DNA of 64,000 nt from JACVRN01 sp036389255 (lineage in GTDB: Bacteria; Acidobacteriota; Blastocatellia; Pyrinomonadales; Pyrinomonadaceae): positions 1 to 64,000 of the forward strand of contig DASVQI010000012.1 in the NCBI GenBank assembly GCA_036389255.1, in the 5' to 3' direction. Below, piece by piece: positions 1 through 9,618 of the stretch. Each line of letters begins with the position of its first letter. Within the stretch, counting starts at the first letter, position 1. The notes beneath the pieces were generated by a model. It was not told where the DNA came from. It saw only the letters and a list, made by a program, of their open reading frames with translations, and ran no database searches. Position numbers and translations under genes: made by a program.

Positions 1-907
1 CGCCAACGGTTCCCGGAATGGCTGATGAAGAATAAGCAAGGACGGGAAGCTTCATGGACATGGCTTCGATGAGAGGGACGCAGAAGCCTTCGTGCTGGCT
101 GGTTATCATGAAGAGGTGAGAAATCATGTAATAGGCTTTCAACTCCTCGTCCGTCACTCCGCCCGTGAAGATAACAGCCTCTTCCAGACAGAGGGATGCG
201 ATAAGCTCGTTAAGACGCTGATAGTATGATTCGAAAGCCTCGTCCCGCTTGCCAACAACAAGGAGGCGAGAGTTGCTGTTATAGTTGTAGTAGTAGTTGG
301 CGAACGCTTCTATCAGGCTCGCGTGGTCTTTGTTAGGGCTCACGCGCCCGACCGTCAAAAGGTTCGCTCTCCCGGTTCTGTACTCATCAATGACGGAAAG
401 GTCAGGATGGATGGAATCTAGGAGGTCTATGTGATGAAAGGGAGGGAGGACGAAGTTCTTGGAAGGCTCCGCGCCCGTTTCTATCAACTCCCTCATGTTG
501 TACCCGGAGTCGGATAAATAGAGGTCGTGCTTCCTCGTGACGAGCGACTTGAGCTGCTCGCGTCCCGCGCCGCATTTGTCCGCGAAGTCGGCGGAGATGC
601 CCGCGAAGAAATCCGGCGGCGTGACGTTGTGATACTTGATGACGGTTCTGCAACCGGCTCTGCTCAATAGCTCACGGCTAAAGTCCCAGCCGATGGAATG
701 ATGATAGATGAGCAGGTCTGCGGGGCTTTTGAGGAAATCCTCTACGAGGCTGGCCGCGTGGACTTCCGGCTCCGCGAGCGTGCAGCCTTCGGCATAAATG
801 CGAACATCGAAGCCCCGCTTTGTGAGCGCTTCATACATTCCCAGAACATCATTGCCTACGGCATCGCCACGGGTCACGGTTCTGGTCAGTATGGCTATGC
901 GTGTCAT
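1..907 (-). CDS. GT4-family glycosyltransferase, 3' end outside window
   Basis: The reverse strand reads open from an ATG at 907 to the window edge, giving about 302 residues with no stop. The N terminus (MTRIAILTRTVTRGDAVGND) is the first Rossmann strand and loop of a GT-B glycosyltransferase. Further on come LLTVGRVSPNKDH, the usual start of the second GT-B domain, and HEGFCVPLIEAM, the E-x7-E donor-binding motif of families GT4/GT1. The ATG lies three bases beyond the stop of the upstream methyltransferase gene, so the two are almost certainly co-transcribed. It probably adds a sugar to the polysaccharide made by this locus; acceptor and donor cannot be read. Only the last part of the C-terminal domain is missing. 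Confidence 0.88.
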   Translation of the reverse strand, partial: MTRIAILTRTVTRGDAVGNDVLGMYEALTKRGFDVRIYAEGCTLAEPEVHAASLVEDFLKSPADLLIYHHSIGWDFSRELLSRAGCRTVIKYHNVTPPDFFAGISADFADKCGAGREQLKSLVTRKHDLYLSDSGYNMRELIETGAEPSKNFVLPPFHHIDLLDSIHPDLSVIDEYRTGRANLLTVGRVSPNKDHASLIEAFANYYYNYNSNSRLLVVGKRDEAFESYYQRLNELIASLCLEEAVIFTGGVTDEELKAYYMISHLFMITSQHEGFCVPLIEAMSMKLPVLAYSSSAIPGTVG

Positions 908-910
908 GCT

Positions 911-2656
911 CTATTTCTTAGAGCCTATAATGGCGTAGTCGCGCGGGCCGTAAAACCACATGTGAAGCGACTCAAGGCTTTTGTCCGCGCTCTCGAAAGG
1001 GCTGCCCTCAACAGGGTGCAGAAACTGCAAGCGTATGTCACCGAAGCCGCGCTCAGTCAGGATGAACTTCAGAGTATGTGCCGAGACGGGCCTGTTGTGC
1101 GTGGGGTCTGAATAGAAGTTGCAGGTGGCCACGACCAGATTCTCGGGGCTCGGCGTCTCAAGCATGATGAGGCCGCCCGGCTTCAGCACTCTACGAATTT
1201 CGTCCAGCAATTTTACGAGCGTCTCAAAGGGAAGATGTTCTATGACGTGAAAGGCCGTGACCGCGCTCAGGCTCGCTTCCGGCTGTGAACGCAGGTAATC
1301 GAGCGCGTCCGACTGAGCTACCTTAAAGCCGCTTCTGCGGCAGCTTTCGACCAGCACGTGGTTGCTGTCAACCGCCTCGGCTTCTATCCCTTCCCCTGCG
1401 AGCAGCTCCAGCCAGTCGCCGCGACCGCAGCCAATGTCCAGCACGCCGCCCGTTATCCCCGCCTCCCTCAGAAAAGGCAGATAGTAACGCAAGCGCTCCT
1501 TGACCTCCTCCTTGTCGCCGCGAAACTCATCTTCGAACGAAGCGTAGAGCGCATCCAGATGATGACGGTCTTCGCTCAGAGGCGCGCGTGTGCCTGTCGA
1601 AGCGGCTTCGCCCTGCTCAAGTCGCCCGGCCGTCGTAGCCAGAAAGGCCGCGACCCGCTCCTGACGCGCAAGCTCGGCGCGCAAATCTTCTATCTTCTGC
1701 GAAAGCTGTTTTACCTGCTCTTCCAGCTCGGCGGGCAACTCGCTCGCGCCCGTGTGCTGCTCCAAGGCGTGGCGGGCGTTGATGAGGTCAAAAAGCTCTT
1801 TCTGCTCGCCTATAATCTGATGCTGCTCACGAAAGAGCGCGTTGATTTGCTGATGCTGCAACTGCGTCAGGGTTTTGAGCGCTTCCTCAGTCGCCTTAAT
1901 CTTCGTGTTGAACGAATCCTCAGTCCTGCCGATGGAAGCTTCCAGCGAGGCTATAGTTGCGCGCAGGGATTCATCAACGGTCTTGACCGAGACGGCTACT
2001 TTCTCGACCGAAGCCGCGACCGTCCTAATCATCTCAACGAGCTTCTCTCTCTGCACGAACGAGTAAGCCTCGAACTGCGAGTGGTTGCGGACTAGAACCG
2101 GCAGCCGCAGGAGCGCCACCGCAAGCTGTATGAAATAACCCAGGGCCGGAAGACGATAAAGACGCCGCAGCGTGGAAGGCACGCGCAGGCCCTTGATGCG
2201 TACGCTTCTCTCTTCACCTTCCGGCGAATAGCGCAGGGCGGCCAGAATGTCCACCTTGTTATATCTGCCGCTACGCAGGTTATCCAGATAATGGTTATAG
2301 CCGGAATCGTCCGCCTCTCTTTTAAGCACCGCGCGGTAAGCATTACGCACGAACTCTTTGTCGTGGTACTTCAAAAGCTCATTAACGTGATACTCGTCGT
2401 CGCCGCCCTCTATGAGCTCCGTCTCAAGATTTATCTGCGGGAGCGTAATCTGTATGGCGGAAGGCGAAGAGACGGTGGAAGAAGCGGCAGGCGAAGCGCT
2501 CTCCGTGCCGGAGTTGGCCGGTCGTAGCTCGCTCAAGAGAGCGCTGACATCTATCGCGCACAGTTTCCCCTGAGCCTCTTTGCGGGCCACGGATTCTCGA
2601 ATCCTGTCCATCAACTCGCTGACTTTCAATTCGTGGGAAGCGCCTTGAGTCTGCAT
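911..2656 (-). CDS. DUF4214 / coiled-coil / SAM methyltransferase fusion
   Basis: This 581-residue protein has three parts. Residues about 90-150 (YHDKEFVRNAYRAVLKREAD) match the DUF4214 repeat found in bacterial glycan-modifying proteins. A hydrophobic stretch at 168-190 is followed by a long heptad-rich segment to about 345, rich in Glu, Lys and Gln. Residues 404-581 form a class I methyltransferase with motif I DIGCGRGD at 407-414, AFHVIEHLP and LKPGGLIMLETP. In ABC-exported O-antigen systems a coiled-coil protein carrying a methyltransferase can cap the chain and set its length (the WbdD principle). That role is inferred here from architecture and from the Wzt-type ATPase nearby; no kinase domain is visible. 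The start ATG at 2656 opens a divergent gap. Confidence 0.85.
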   Translation of the reverse strand: MQTQGASHELKVSELMDRIRESVARKEAQGKLCAIDVSALLSELRPANSGTESASPAASSTVSSPSAIQITLPQINLETELIEGGDDEYHVNELLKYHDKEFVRNAYRAVLKREADDSGYNHYLDNLRSGRYNKVDILAALRYSPEGEERSVRIKGLRVPSTLRRLYRLPALGYFIQLAVALLRLPVLVRNHSQFEAYSFVQREKLVEMIRTVAASVEKVAVSVKTVDESLRATIASLEASIGRTEDSFNTKIKATEEALKTLTQLQHQQINALFREQHQIIGEQKELFDLINARHALEQHTGASELPAELEEQVKQLSQKIEDLRAELARQERVAAFLATTAGRLEQGEAASTGTRAPLSEDRHHLDALYASFEDEFRGDKEEVKERLRYYLPFLREAGITGGVLDIGCGRGDWLELLAGEGIEAEAVDSNHVLVESCRRSGFKVAQSDALDYLRSQPEASLSAVTAFHVIEHLPFETLVKLLDEIRRVLKPGGLIMLETPSPENLVVATCNFYSDPTHNRPVSAHTLKFILTERGFGDIRLQFLHPVEGSPFESADKSLESLHMWFYGPRDYAIIGSKK

Positions 2657-2828
2657 AATAGTGCGCGTGCGGGTTATGCCAGAGGTAAGTTAGAGTCCTG
2701 AGTTCATTGAACTATTCTTGACAGGGAAATAATGTGAAGATAAACCGTAACCCGTTTGGAGAGTTTAGTCAACTTGAAGATAATCTAGCCTGCATGAGAA
2801 GGCGCTAGGCAATAATGGTGAACGCCCT

Positions 2829-3623
2829 TTGAGACTCGCAGAGCTTAAAAAGCATTGGCACGAGTTCGGCAAGACAGACCCGTTGTGGGCCATCCTTGCC
2901 GAGCCTGATAAGAAGAATAATCGTTGGGACATAGACGAGTTCTTCAGGACGGGCGAGACGGACGTGGCGGCCATATTGAAATATATAGAGGAGCTGCCGT
3001 TTAGGCTCAAAAGAGGCAGGGCGCTTGATTTCGGCTGCGGCGTGGGAAGACTGACGCAGGCGCTCTGTGAGCGCTTCGACTACTGCTGCGGCGTGGACAT
3101 AGCGCGCTCTATGATTCGGCTCGCGCAGAAGCTCAACCGTCACGGCGAAAAATGCCGCTACGTTCTGAATGAGCGTAATGACTTGAAGCTATTCGGGACG
3201 GACACTTTCGATTTCGTCTGCTCTCTTATCACGCTACAGCACATGAAGCCCGAATACAGCAAGAGCTACATACTTGAGCTGCTTCGCGTGCTAGCGCCCG
3301 GAGGCATCCTCTTCTTCCAGCTTCCGGCACGGCGCACTGAGCCCATCCCGCTCACTAATCACAACGGGGTCGAAGATGAAGCGCCGTCAACTCAAGCCGC
3401 CGGGCGAGAGAGCCGCGCGCGCAGCCTCTATCAGAAGGCGCTTGAGCTGTTCAGGGGGAAGGCGAGCCCGGTTCCGTTTGAGCCTGTGATGGAGATGTAC
3501 TCGGTGCCGCAGGAAGAGGTCTTTGAGCTGATTCGGTCGGGCGGGGGCCGTGTCGTCAACGTGCAGGATGACTTTAGCTGCGGCGCTGGTTGGCTCAGCT
3601 TCCGTTACTTCATTACGAAATAG
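2829..3623 (+). CDS. class I SAM-dependent methyltransferase
   Basis: This 264-residue methyltransferase has motif I as LDFGCGVGRLTQAL (residues about 63-76), an acidic post-I position in GVDIARSM, and the later VLAPGGILFFQLP strand. About 35 residues after this motif (SRARSLYQKALELF) look like a linker, followed by a short C-terminal domain. The track start is TTG at 2829; no ATG in frame is nearby and no strong ribosome site is seen, so the start is uncertain. It is transcribed away from the DUF4214 methyltransferase across a 172-bp gap that contains a TTGACA hexamer at 2718. It converges on the Wzt gene. It probably methylates a sugar or lipid in the polysaccharide pathway, but the substrate is unknown. 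Confidence 0.85.
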   Translation: MRLAELKKHWHEFGKTDPLWAILAEPDKKNNRWDIDEFFRTGETDVAAILKYIEELPFRLKRGRALDFGCGVGRLTQALCERFDYCCGVDIARSMIRLAQKLNRHGEKCRYVLNERNDLKLFGTDTFDFVCSLITLQHMKPEYSKSYILELLRVLAPGGILFFQLPARRTEPIPLTNHNGVEDEAPSTQAAGRESRARSLYQKALELFRGKASPVPFEPVMEMYSVPQEEVFELIRSGGGRVVNVQDDFSCGAGWLSFRYFITK

Positions 3624-3641
3624 TTATTCGCGGGCCGCGCT

Positions 3642-4955
3642 CTAAAGAGAAAGGGTCGTGTCGGGCAGAGCGTCCCTTTCTGCGTCACGCGTCAGGGCTC
3701 GCGTCGTGATGCGGGCGTTCAGGTTGGCCACACCGTCCATCGTCGTAGGGCTTATCACCTGAAAGAACAGAACGTCGTCCAGCCAGTCGAAGCTTATGGC
3801 ATCAACGCTGTGTACGGCGAGCGTGACGGTGTATGTGTCGGGCGCGAGCCATGCTTCGAAGGCGAAGGTGACTTCTATACGGTCGTTCCGCCTGACGGGG
3901 CCGAAATCTACTCTCTGAAGCTCCGTGTTGGTGCCGTAAACGTGTATGCCGTGGCGATTGCGTATCAGCAGCCCGCACACAGGATGCTCTACATCGGCGT
4001 TGAAGCGAATACCGACTCGCACCAGAACAGTCTCGCCCGTCTCAATCAACTCCACGCGCCGCCCCAGCGAGTCCGACAGTTGAACGCCGCGTATGACGGC
4101 GGTGCCGTCGCCGTGGCGGTAGTTATACTGAAGGGAATCCGGCAGATCGTCCAGAGGCGCGTCCGTCTCGGCTTCTCCCTCGCCGCCCGCAGGCTCGGTC
4201 GCCTCGTAAGCTTCCTCTCGCGCCATGATAATCTTCTGATATTGATTGAGCACGTCAACGGGTTTGCCGTCGGCTATGGCTCTGCCCTGATTGAGCAGTA
4301 TGGCGCGCGAGCATAGAGCGCGTATGGCTCCGGGGTCGTGCGAGACGAAAAGTATCGTCACGCCCGCTTCCTGTAGCTCCTTGATTCTGCGCATGCAGCG
4401 ATGTTGAAAGACCGCGTCGCCCACGGCCAGCGCTTCGTCCACAATCAGTATCTGAGGCTCTACGCTGATGGCCACGGCAAAGGCCAGCCGCACGTACATG
4501 CCGCTCGAATAGGTCTTGACGGGCTGGTGCAGGAAATCGCCAAGCTCCGCGAAGCGTTCAATGCGGGGAAGCATCTCGCTCATCTGTTTACGGGAAAAGC
4601 CGAGCAGAGCGCCGTTCATAAATACGTTCTCGACTCCCGTGAATTCGGGATTGAAGCCCGCGCCCAGCTCAAGCAGGGCCGAGACGCGACCGTCGCACCA
4701 GACCTCTCCGTGTGTGGGCTCAAGCGTGCCGGTGACAATCTGCAAGAGCGTGGATTTGCCGCAGCCGTTGGGGCCTATGATGCCCGTGGTCGTGCCCGCT
4801 TCAACCTCGAAGCTGATGTCCCTGAGCGCCCAGAATTCGCGGTGCCACTTCCAGCGCCCGCGCGTCAGAGTCTCTTTGAGGCGGTCGCCCGGATGCTCGT
4901 AGATGCGATACTGTTTAGAGACATTCTCGACGCGCAGCGCCGTCTTCGTGTTCAT
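3642..4955 (-). CDS. wzt: polysaccharide ABC exporter ATPase, Wzt type with C-terminal cargo domain
   Basis: At 437 residues this is much longer than a plain ABC ATPase. The nucleotide-binding domain has Walker A GPNGCGKS (61-68), the exporter-type signature YSSGM (149-153), Walker B ILIVDE (169-174) and the switch His at 206. The HPGDRLKETLTRGRWK segment before the domain is typical of Wzt/TagH proteins. After a charged linker, residues about 280-415 form the beta-sandwich Wzt C-terminal domain that in known systems binds the modified end of the glycan chain. The partner permease is the divergent gene at 6078. A Wzt with a cargo domain next to a possible capping methyltransferase suggests that export requires a terminal modification; this link is inference. 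Confidence 0.92.
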   Translation of the reverse strand: MNTKTALRVENVSKQYRIYEHPGDRLKETLTRGRWKWHREFWALRDISFEVEAGTTTGIIGPNGCGKSTLLQIVTGTLEPTHGEVWCDGRVSALLELGAGFNPEFTGVENVFMNGALLGFSRKQMSEMLPRIERFAELGDFLHQPVKTYSSGMYVRLAFAVAISVEPQILIVDEALAVGDAVFQHRCMRRIKELQEAGVTILFVSHDPGAIRALCSRAILLNQGRAIADGKPVDVLNQYQKIIMAREEAYEATEPAGGEGEAETDAPLDDLPDSLQYNYRHGDGTAVIRGVQLSDSLGRRVELIETGETVLVRVGIRFNADVEHPVCGLLIRNRHGIHVYGTNTELQRVDFGPVRRNDRIEVTFAFEAWLAPDTYTVTLAVHSVDAISFDWLDDVLFFQVISPTTMDGVANLNARITTRALTRDAERDALPDTTLSL

Positions 4956-4992
4956 AAAAACAACCCGGACTCTTTGATAAGGAGCTTTAAGC

Positions 4993-5994
4993 TCAAGCGC
5001 CAGCGCCCCTGCTTCCGCTTTCAGCTTCGGCGGCCCTCACGTCTGCCTTCACCATCTCGCGCACCAGCGCGGGAAACGTAAAGGTAGGCTCCCAGCCCAG
5101 CTTCTCTCTGGCTTTGCTCGCATCGCCTACCAGCAGGTCAACTTCCGCCGGGCGGTAAAACTTCTCGTCAATCTTCACGTACTCTCTGTAATCAAGACCC
5201 GCTTCGGCAAAGGCAAGCTCGCAGAACTCGCGCACGCTATGCGTCTCGCCGGTGGCTATGACGTAATCCTCCGGCTCCTCCTGTTGCAGCATCAGGTACA
5301 TGGCGCGCACAAAATCCGCAGCGTGTCCCCAGTCCCTGCGCGCCTCAAGGTTTCCGAGTCTAAGCTCCGAAGCCATTCCCAACTTGATGCGAGCGACGGT
5401 GCTTGTAATCTTGCGCGTGACGAACTCGAAGCCCCTGCGCGGCCCTTCGTGGTTGAAGAGAATGCCGCTCAGGCAGTACATACCGTAGGCTTCACGGTAG
5501 TTCGTAGTCAGATGAAAGCCCGCCACCTTGCTGATGCCGTAAGGCGAGCGCGGGTGAAAGGGTGTCGTCTCGCGCTGCGGAACTTCGCGCACGCGACCGA
5601 ACATCTCACTTGAGCCAGCGAAATAGAAGCGGCAGTGCGGCCTCAATTCGCGCAGAGCGGCCAGCATGTAGTGCGTGCCGCCGATGTTGGTAGACATGGT
5701 GGAGAAGCCGTCCGAGAAGCTCTCAGCCACGAAGCTCTGCGCCGCCAAGTGATAACACTCATCAAAATCATGCTGGCTGACGACGTGAAAGATGCTGGCG
5801 TAGCTTTCCAGACTGGCCGGATGAAGCACAACCTTGTCGAGCAGGTGAGAGATGCGCCCGAACCTCCGCTCCGGGTCTTCGAGCGCGACGCGACGGACAA
5901 GCCCGTGTACCTCGTAACCAAGGCCCAACAGGTGCTCGGCCAGATAGCTGCCGTCCTGACCCGTGATGCCGCTAATCAGAGCCTTCTTAACCAC
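4993..5994 (-). CDS. gmd: GDP-mannose 4,6-dehydratase
   Basis: This 333-residue short-chain dehydrogenase begins KKALISGITGQDGSYLAEHL, carrying the GxxGxxG NAD(P)-binding loop in the form typical of GDP-mannose dehydratases. It has the catalytic YGISK (Tyr-x3-Lys) and the GDP-mannose-binding features NHEGPRRG and RDWGHAADFV. The enzyme converts GDP-mannose to GDP-4-keto-6-deoxymannose, the precursor of GDP-fucose, GDP-rhamnose and related 6-deoxy sugars. The start is GTG at 5994. It lies 37 bp upstream of wzt on the same strand and so is probably in the same transcript. The reductase that would decide which sugar is made is not in the window. Confidence 0.93.
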   Translation of the reverse strand: MVKKALISGITGQDGSYLAEHLLGLGYEVHGLVRRVALEDPERRFGRISHLLDKVVLHPASLESYASIFHVVSQHDFDECYHLAAQSFVAESFSDGFSTMSTNIGGTHYMLAALRELRPHCRFYFAGSSEMFGRVREVPQRETTPFHPRSPYGISKVAGFHLTTNYREAYGMYCLSGILFNHEGPRRGFEFVTRKITSTVARIKLGMASELRLGNLEARRDWGHAADFVRAMYLMLQQEEPEDYVIATGETHSVREFCELAFAEAGLDYREYVKIDEKFYRPAEVDLLVGDASKAREKLGWEPTFTFPALVREMVKADVRAAEAESGSRGAGA

Positions 5995-6077
5995 AACTTA
6001 TGCTTTCCATTGTTCGCTGACTCTTTCAATCCGTGTAAACAGCCTCAAGTTCATAAAATAACTAAACCTGTGCAAGA

Positions 6078-6911
6078 ATGTCGAGCATGCTTTCCAGTCA
6101 AAGAGCGAGGCGAGACGTGTGGCGGCCACTTTGGGAACTGCCGCGCCGCTTCGACATCATCCTTTCGCTGACGAGAAGGGAACTGTCGGCGCGATATAAG
6201 GGCTCCGTGCTGGGGATATTCTGGGCCGTGCTGACGCCCGTAGTCACGATTGCCATCTTCACTTTCATCTTCGCGGGCATCTTCGGCGCGCGCTTCGGCG
6301 CGAGCGGCTCGCCGTGGGATTACGCGATTTATCTCTTCTGCGGCGTGCTGCCGTGGACTGCCTTTCAGGAGTCGGTTCAGCTATCGTCTCAGACAATCGT
6401 CTCTCACTCCAATCTGGTCAAGCGCGTAGTCTTCCCTCTGGAGATACTGCCGGTATCCCAAGTCCTTTCGTCGCTTGCCAATCAGATGTTCGGCACAATC
6501 GCGCTGCTTCTGGCCACGCTCATCATAGAAAGAAGGCTGCACGCGACGGCCTTCATGCTGCCGGTGGTAGTCCTGCCGCAGGCGCTGGCCATGCTCGGCG
6601 CATCATGGCTGGTCGCTTCTCTGGGTCTTTTCTTGCGTGACCTGGTGCAGGGCATAATGCTGCTGCTGATGGCGTGGATGTACCTGACGCCCATCATCTA
6701 CCCGGAATCAATCGTGCCGGAGCACTTCCGGCCCTTCATCAACGCCAATCCCTTTACGCCCCTAATCAGGAGTTACCGCCGAATCCTGCTCGAAGGCGCA
6801 ATGCCGGACTGGTACGGGCTCTGCTATTTCGCGGTCTTCGCTCTACTCTTCTTCATCTTCGGCTACTGGTGGTTTGCGCGCACGCGGCGCAGCTTCGCGG
6901 ACGTTATCTGA
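6078..6911 (+). CDS. wzm: polysaccharide ABC exporter permease, Wzm type
   Basis: This 277-residue membrane protein of the ABC-2 export family has an N-terminal cytosolic segment (RFDIILSLTRRELSARYKGS, the amphipathic interface helix) and about six hydrophobic segments. Phrases such as GVLPWTAFQESVQ, LFLRDLVQGI and YLTPIIYP are typical of Wzm/KpsM/TagG permeases. It would form the channel for which the ATPase at 3642 supplies energy. It is transcribed divergently from gmd across an 83-bp gap rather than next to wzt, so the two halves of the transporter are in opposite transcription units. The ATG at 6078 is followed by a second ATG four codons on; either is possible. Confidence 0.9.
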   Translation: MSSMLSSQRARRDVWRPLWELPRRFDIILSLTRRELSARYKGSVLGIFWAVLTPVVTIAIFTFIFAGIFGARFGASGSPWDYAIYLFCGVLPWTAFQESVQLSSQTIVSHSNLVKRVVFPLEILPVSQVLSSLANQMFGTIALLLATLIIERRLHATAFMLPVVVLPQALAMLGASWLVASLGLFLRDLVQGIMLLLMAWMYLTPIIYPESIVPEHFRPFINANPFTPLIRSYRRILLEGAMPDWYGLCYFAVFALLFFIFGYWWFARTRRSFADVI

Positions 6912-6982
6912 AGCGCGGCTTTAAACCGCTAAGTCCTGAAGTAAACGCATCTTCAGCTAAAAAGAGCTTCCGTTAAAGGGCG

Positions 6983-7012
6983 TTGACACTCGCCGTTGGC
7001 GCATGTTAGCGT
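6983..7012 (+). promoter_or_regulatory. candidate sigma70 promoter for the TPR gene
   Basis: A perfect -35 hexamer TTGACA at 6983-6988 is followed, after an 18-bp spacer, by TAGCGT at 7007-7012, which keeps the first two and last bases of the -10 consensus. It lies 160 bp upstream of the chosen TPR gene start, in a 261-bp gap after the wzm gene. The -10 is weak, so this is tentative. Confidence 0.35.
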
Positions 7013-7172
7013 ACAAAGTCACGGCCTTTTCACGGGGGGCCGCGTACGAATCAGACGGTGCGTCATCCGAAGCGGGCGCTTTTAAGGCTTTGGGAGCAAG
7101 ACCATGCGCGCCGCCCCACCGCTCGTGGTCGTAAACTTCCCTGTAGAGTTCAAGAGAGACATTCGACTCCTG

Positions 7173-9614
7173 ATGGGCTTCGATAAAACAAAGGTTATAC
7201 GTGCGGCTGAGAAGTTCCTTGCACAGGGCAAAATCCCGGCGGCCATCAAAGAATACGAGAAGATCGTAGAGGAAGACCCGGAGGACTTCACTACGCTCAA
7301 CATGGTGGGCGACCTCTACGCGCGCTCGGGTGACAAGCAGGAAGCCGCCAAATGCTTCGCGCTCATAGCCGAGCACTATCGCGAGCAGGGCTTTAATCTC
7401 AAAGCCATCGCGATGTACAAGAAGATTGACCGCATTCAGCCCGGCAGCCCGGAGATGGCGGCCAAGATGGCTCCGCTCTACGAGGCACAGGGGCAGACGG
7501 TAGAAGCCCGCGCCAGCTACCTCATACTGGCGGACAGCTACACGCGCTCAGGCCAGTCGCAGAAGGCGCTTGAAATCCTACGCAAGATAGCAGACCTTGA
7601 CCCGAACAACGTCGAGATACGGCTCAGGCTCGCTGACGGTTTCCTGCGCGAGGGATTCAAAACGGACGCCGCAGAAGCCTTTAAGCAGGCGGGCGCGCAC
7701 TTCTTTGCGCGACAGAAGACCGAGCGCGCGCTTGAAGCATACAACAAGGCGCTGGCGATTATTCCCGAAGACCGCGAGGCATTGAGCGGAGTCGTCGAGG
7801 CGCAGCGAAAGCTCGGCGCAGCTTACGAGGCCGCAGAGGTTCTGGAGCGCGCACTGAGCGCTCGCCCCGAGGACGTGGAGCTTCTCTCCATGCTCGCCTC
7901 TACCTACGTGGACGCGGAAGACGCCGTCTCGGCAGAGCGCGCAACGCTTGAGCTGGTCAGACGAGAAGCGACCAGCTACCCGCGCTTCGCGGACGTGGCC
8001 CGCCTCTTCCTGAAGAAGAATGACGTTGACAGGGCCGTGAACCTCGTCGCCGGCATCACGGAGCAGTCGCTCGTCGCAGGCGAGGACGCGCAGGTGAAGG
8101 AGCTTCTGAATGAAGCTCTGGCCCGGAACCCGGAGCACCTTGAAGCGCTGCGGCTTCTCTTCCGTCTTTGCACGTGGCATCAGGACGAAGATGGCATGCG
8201 GGTCACGCTTGAAAGAATGATAGAGGCCGCGCGTGCCGCCGGACAGGATGACGAGGAGCGGCGTGCTCTTGTGCATCTGGTGCGACTAGTGCCGGATGAT
8301 AAGCACAACATACGACGGCTGGAAGCGCTGGGCGGCTCGCTCGATGATTCGGAGGAGCAGATATACGCGGCTGAGCCCGCGCGAAGTGAGGTTCCGACTT
8401 TCGAGAGCTTCATGGGCATGAACGAGCAGCCGCCGCCGGTTGAAGCGCCCGCAGAGCAGGAGGCCGCAACCAGTCAGGCTTCGTCAATGGAGTTCGAGTG
8501 GAATTCCGTTGCGCAAGAGGCGCCCCAGCCGCCGCAGGCAGACCCTTCATCCTCCTTCGCAGACCTGAACGATTGGACTGACACCGACAAGCAGGAGGCA
8601 CAGCCCGCCTCCACAGGCTTCAACGAGTTCGACTTCAGCGCCCCGGCCCAACCCGGCCCGGCGGCGGCAGGACAGACGGGAGCGCCCGCCGAGGGGGTAG
8701 ACCGCGCGGCCATTCTCAAGCAGGAGCTTGAGAGCGTAGATTTTTATATAGCGCAGGGCTACACAGATATAGCGCGCGACACGCTCAACATGATAGAGCG
8801 GCAGTTCGGCGCGAGCCCCGAAATCGAAGCTCGCCGCAGCCAGCTTCAAACAGCTTCTTCTTCATCTTCCGACTTCTCTTTCGCTGAGGCTGCGCCGCCG
8901 CCTTCGCCAGAGTCACAGGCTCCGGTTGAGACATCTGAGGGTGTCGCCTTCACAGGCTTTTCGCGCTATGACGTGGCAGAGGAAGTGCCGCAGCCCGCAT
9001 CCGAGGATGAGGACGAAGTGGACGCGGCTTTCACCAGCCTATCAGGCTGGGACGAACCGGAAGATGCTCAGGCTTCGCAGAAAGCAAAGACGGCACCGCC
9101 TCCTTCTCCGCCTCCGGCAGCCTCCGCGCCTGTGGCTCAGGGGATTGACCCGGGGCTGGCTGCTGTCTTTGACGAGTTCCGCACGGCGGTCGAAGACGAG
9201 TCCGCCATGCCTACGGACGAGGATTACGAGACGCATTACAACCTCGGGCTGGCCTACAAGGAGATGGACTTGGTTGACGAGGCCGTCGAAGAATTTCAGA
9301 TGGCAGCCGGGATGGTTTCGCCGCAGGACGGCACGCCGCGTTACCTTCAGTGCTGCAACCTGCTTGGCCACTGCTTCATGCAGAAGGGCATCCCGCGCCT
9401 CGCCGCCATGTGGTTCAAGAAGGGATTGGATGCGCCCGGCCATACGGAGGACGAGTATCAGGCGCTGCGCTACGAGCTTGGCATATCCTACGAGCAGATG
9501 GGCGAGCTTGATAAGGCCATAGACATCTTCACGGAAGTCTACGGTATAAACATCTCCTACAGGGGCGTCTCGGAAAAGCTGCGTGAGCTGCAAGCGCAGA
9601 AGACAAGCCAGTAA
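7173..9614 (+). CDS. large tetratricopeptide-repeat protein
   Basis: Starting at the ATG at 7173 (MGFDKTKVIRAAEKFLAQGK) the protein is 813 residues; the frame is open 23 codons further upstream, but that extension is not TPR-like. The first 400 residues are a run of TPR motifs with the pattern A-x-x-x-Y-x-x-I-L-D-P-x-N. A low-complexity, Pro/Ala/Glu-rich middle (about 410-680) follows, interrupted by a conserved-looking segment AILKQELESVDFYIAQGYTD. The last 130 residues are again TPRs. No signal peptide or membrane segment is seen, so it is probably cytoplasmic. TPR proteins are scaffolds; the partner here is unknown. It stands alone, with its own candidate promoter. Confidence 0.88.
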   Translation: MGFDKTKVIRAAEKFLAQGKIPAAIKEYEKIVEEDPEDFTTLNMVGDLYARSGDKQEAAKCFALIAEHYREQGFNLKAIAMYKKIDRIQPGSPEMAAKMAPLYEAQGQTVEARASYLILADSYTRSGQSQKALEILRKIADLDPNNVEIRLRLADGFLREGFKTDAAEAFKQAGAHFFARQKTERALEAYNKALAIIPEDREALSGVVEAQRKLGAAYEAAEVLERALSARPEDVELLSMLASTYVDAEDAVSAERATLELVRREATSYPRFADVARLFLKKNDVDRAVNLVAGITEQSLVAGEDAQVKELLNEALARNPEHLEALRLLFRLCTWHQDEDGMRVTLERMIEAARAAGQDDEERRALVHLVRLVPDDKHNIRRLEALGGSLDDSEEQIYAAEPARSEVPTFESFMGMNEQPPPVEAPAEQEAATSQASSMEFEWNSVAQEAPQPPQADPSSSFADLNDWTDTDKQEAQPASTGFNEFDFSAPAQPGPAAAGQTGAPAEGVDRAAILKQELESVDFYIAQGYTDIARDTLNMIERQFGASPEIEARRSQLQTASSSSSDFSFAEAAPPPSPESQAPVETSEGVAFTGFSRYDVAEEVPQPASEDEDEVDAAFTSLSGWDEPEDAQASQKAKTAPPPSPPPAASAPVAQGIDPGLAAVFDEFRTAVEDESAMPTDEDYETHYNLGLAYKEMDLVDEAVEEFQMAAGMVSPQDGTPRYLQCCNLLGHCFMQKGIPRLAAMWFKKGLDAPGHTEDEYQALRYELGISYEQMGELDKAIDIFTEVYGINISYRGVSEKLRELQAQKTSQ

Positions 9615-9618
9615 AAGC

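Noticed and set aside
698..1111. 137-codon open frame on the plus strand
   Set aside because: Antisense to the start of the glycosyltransferase and the end of the methyltransferase gene, both of which have family motifs on the minus strand.
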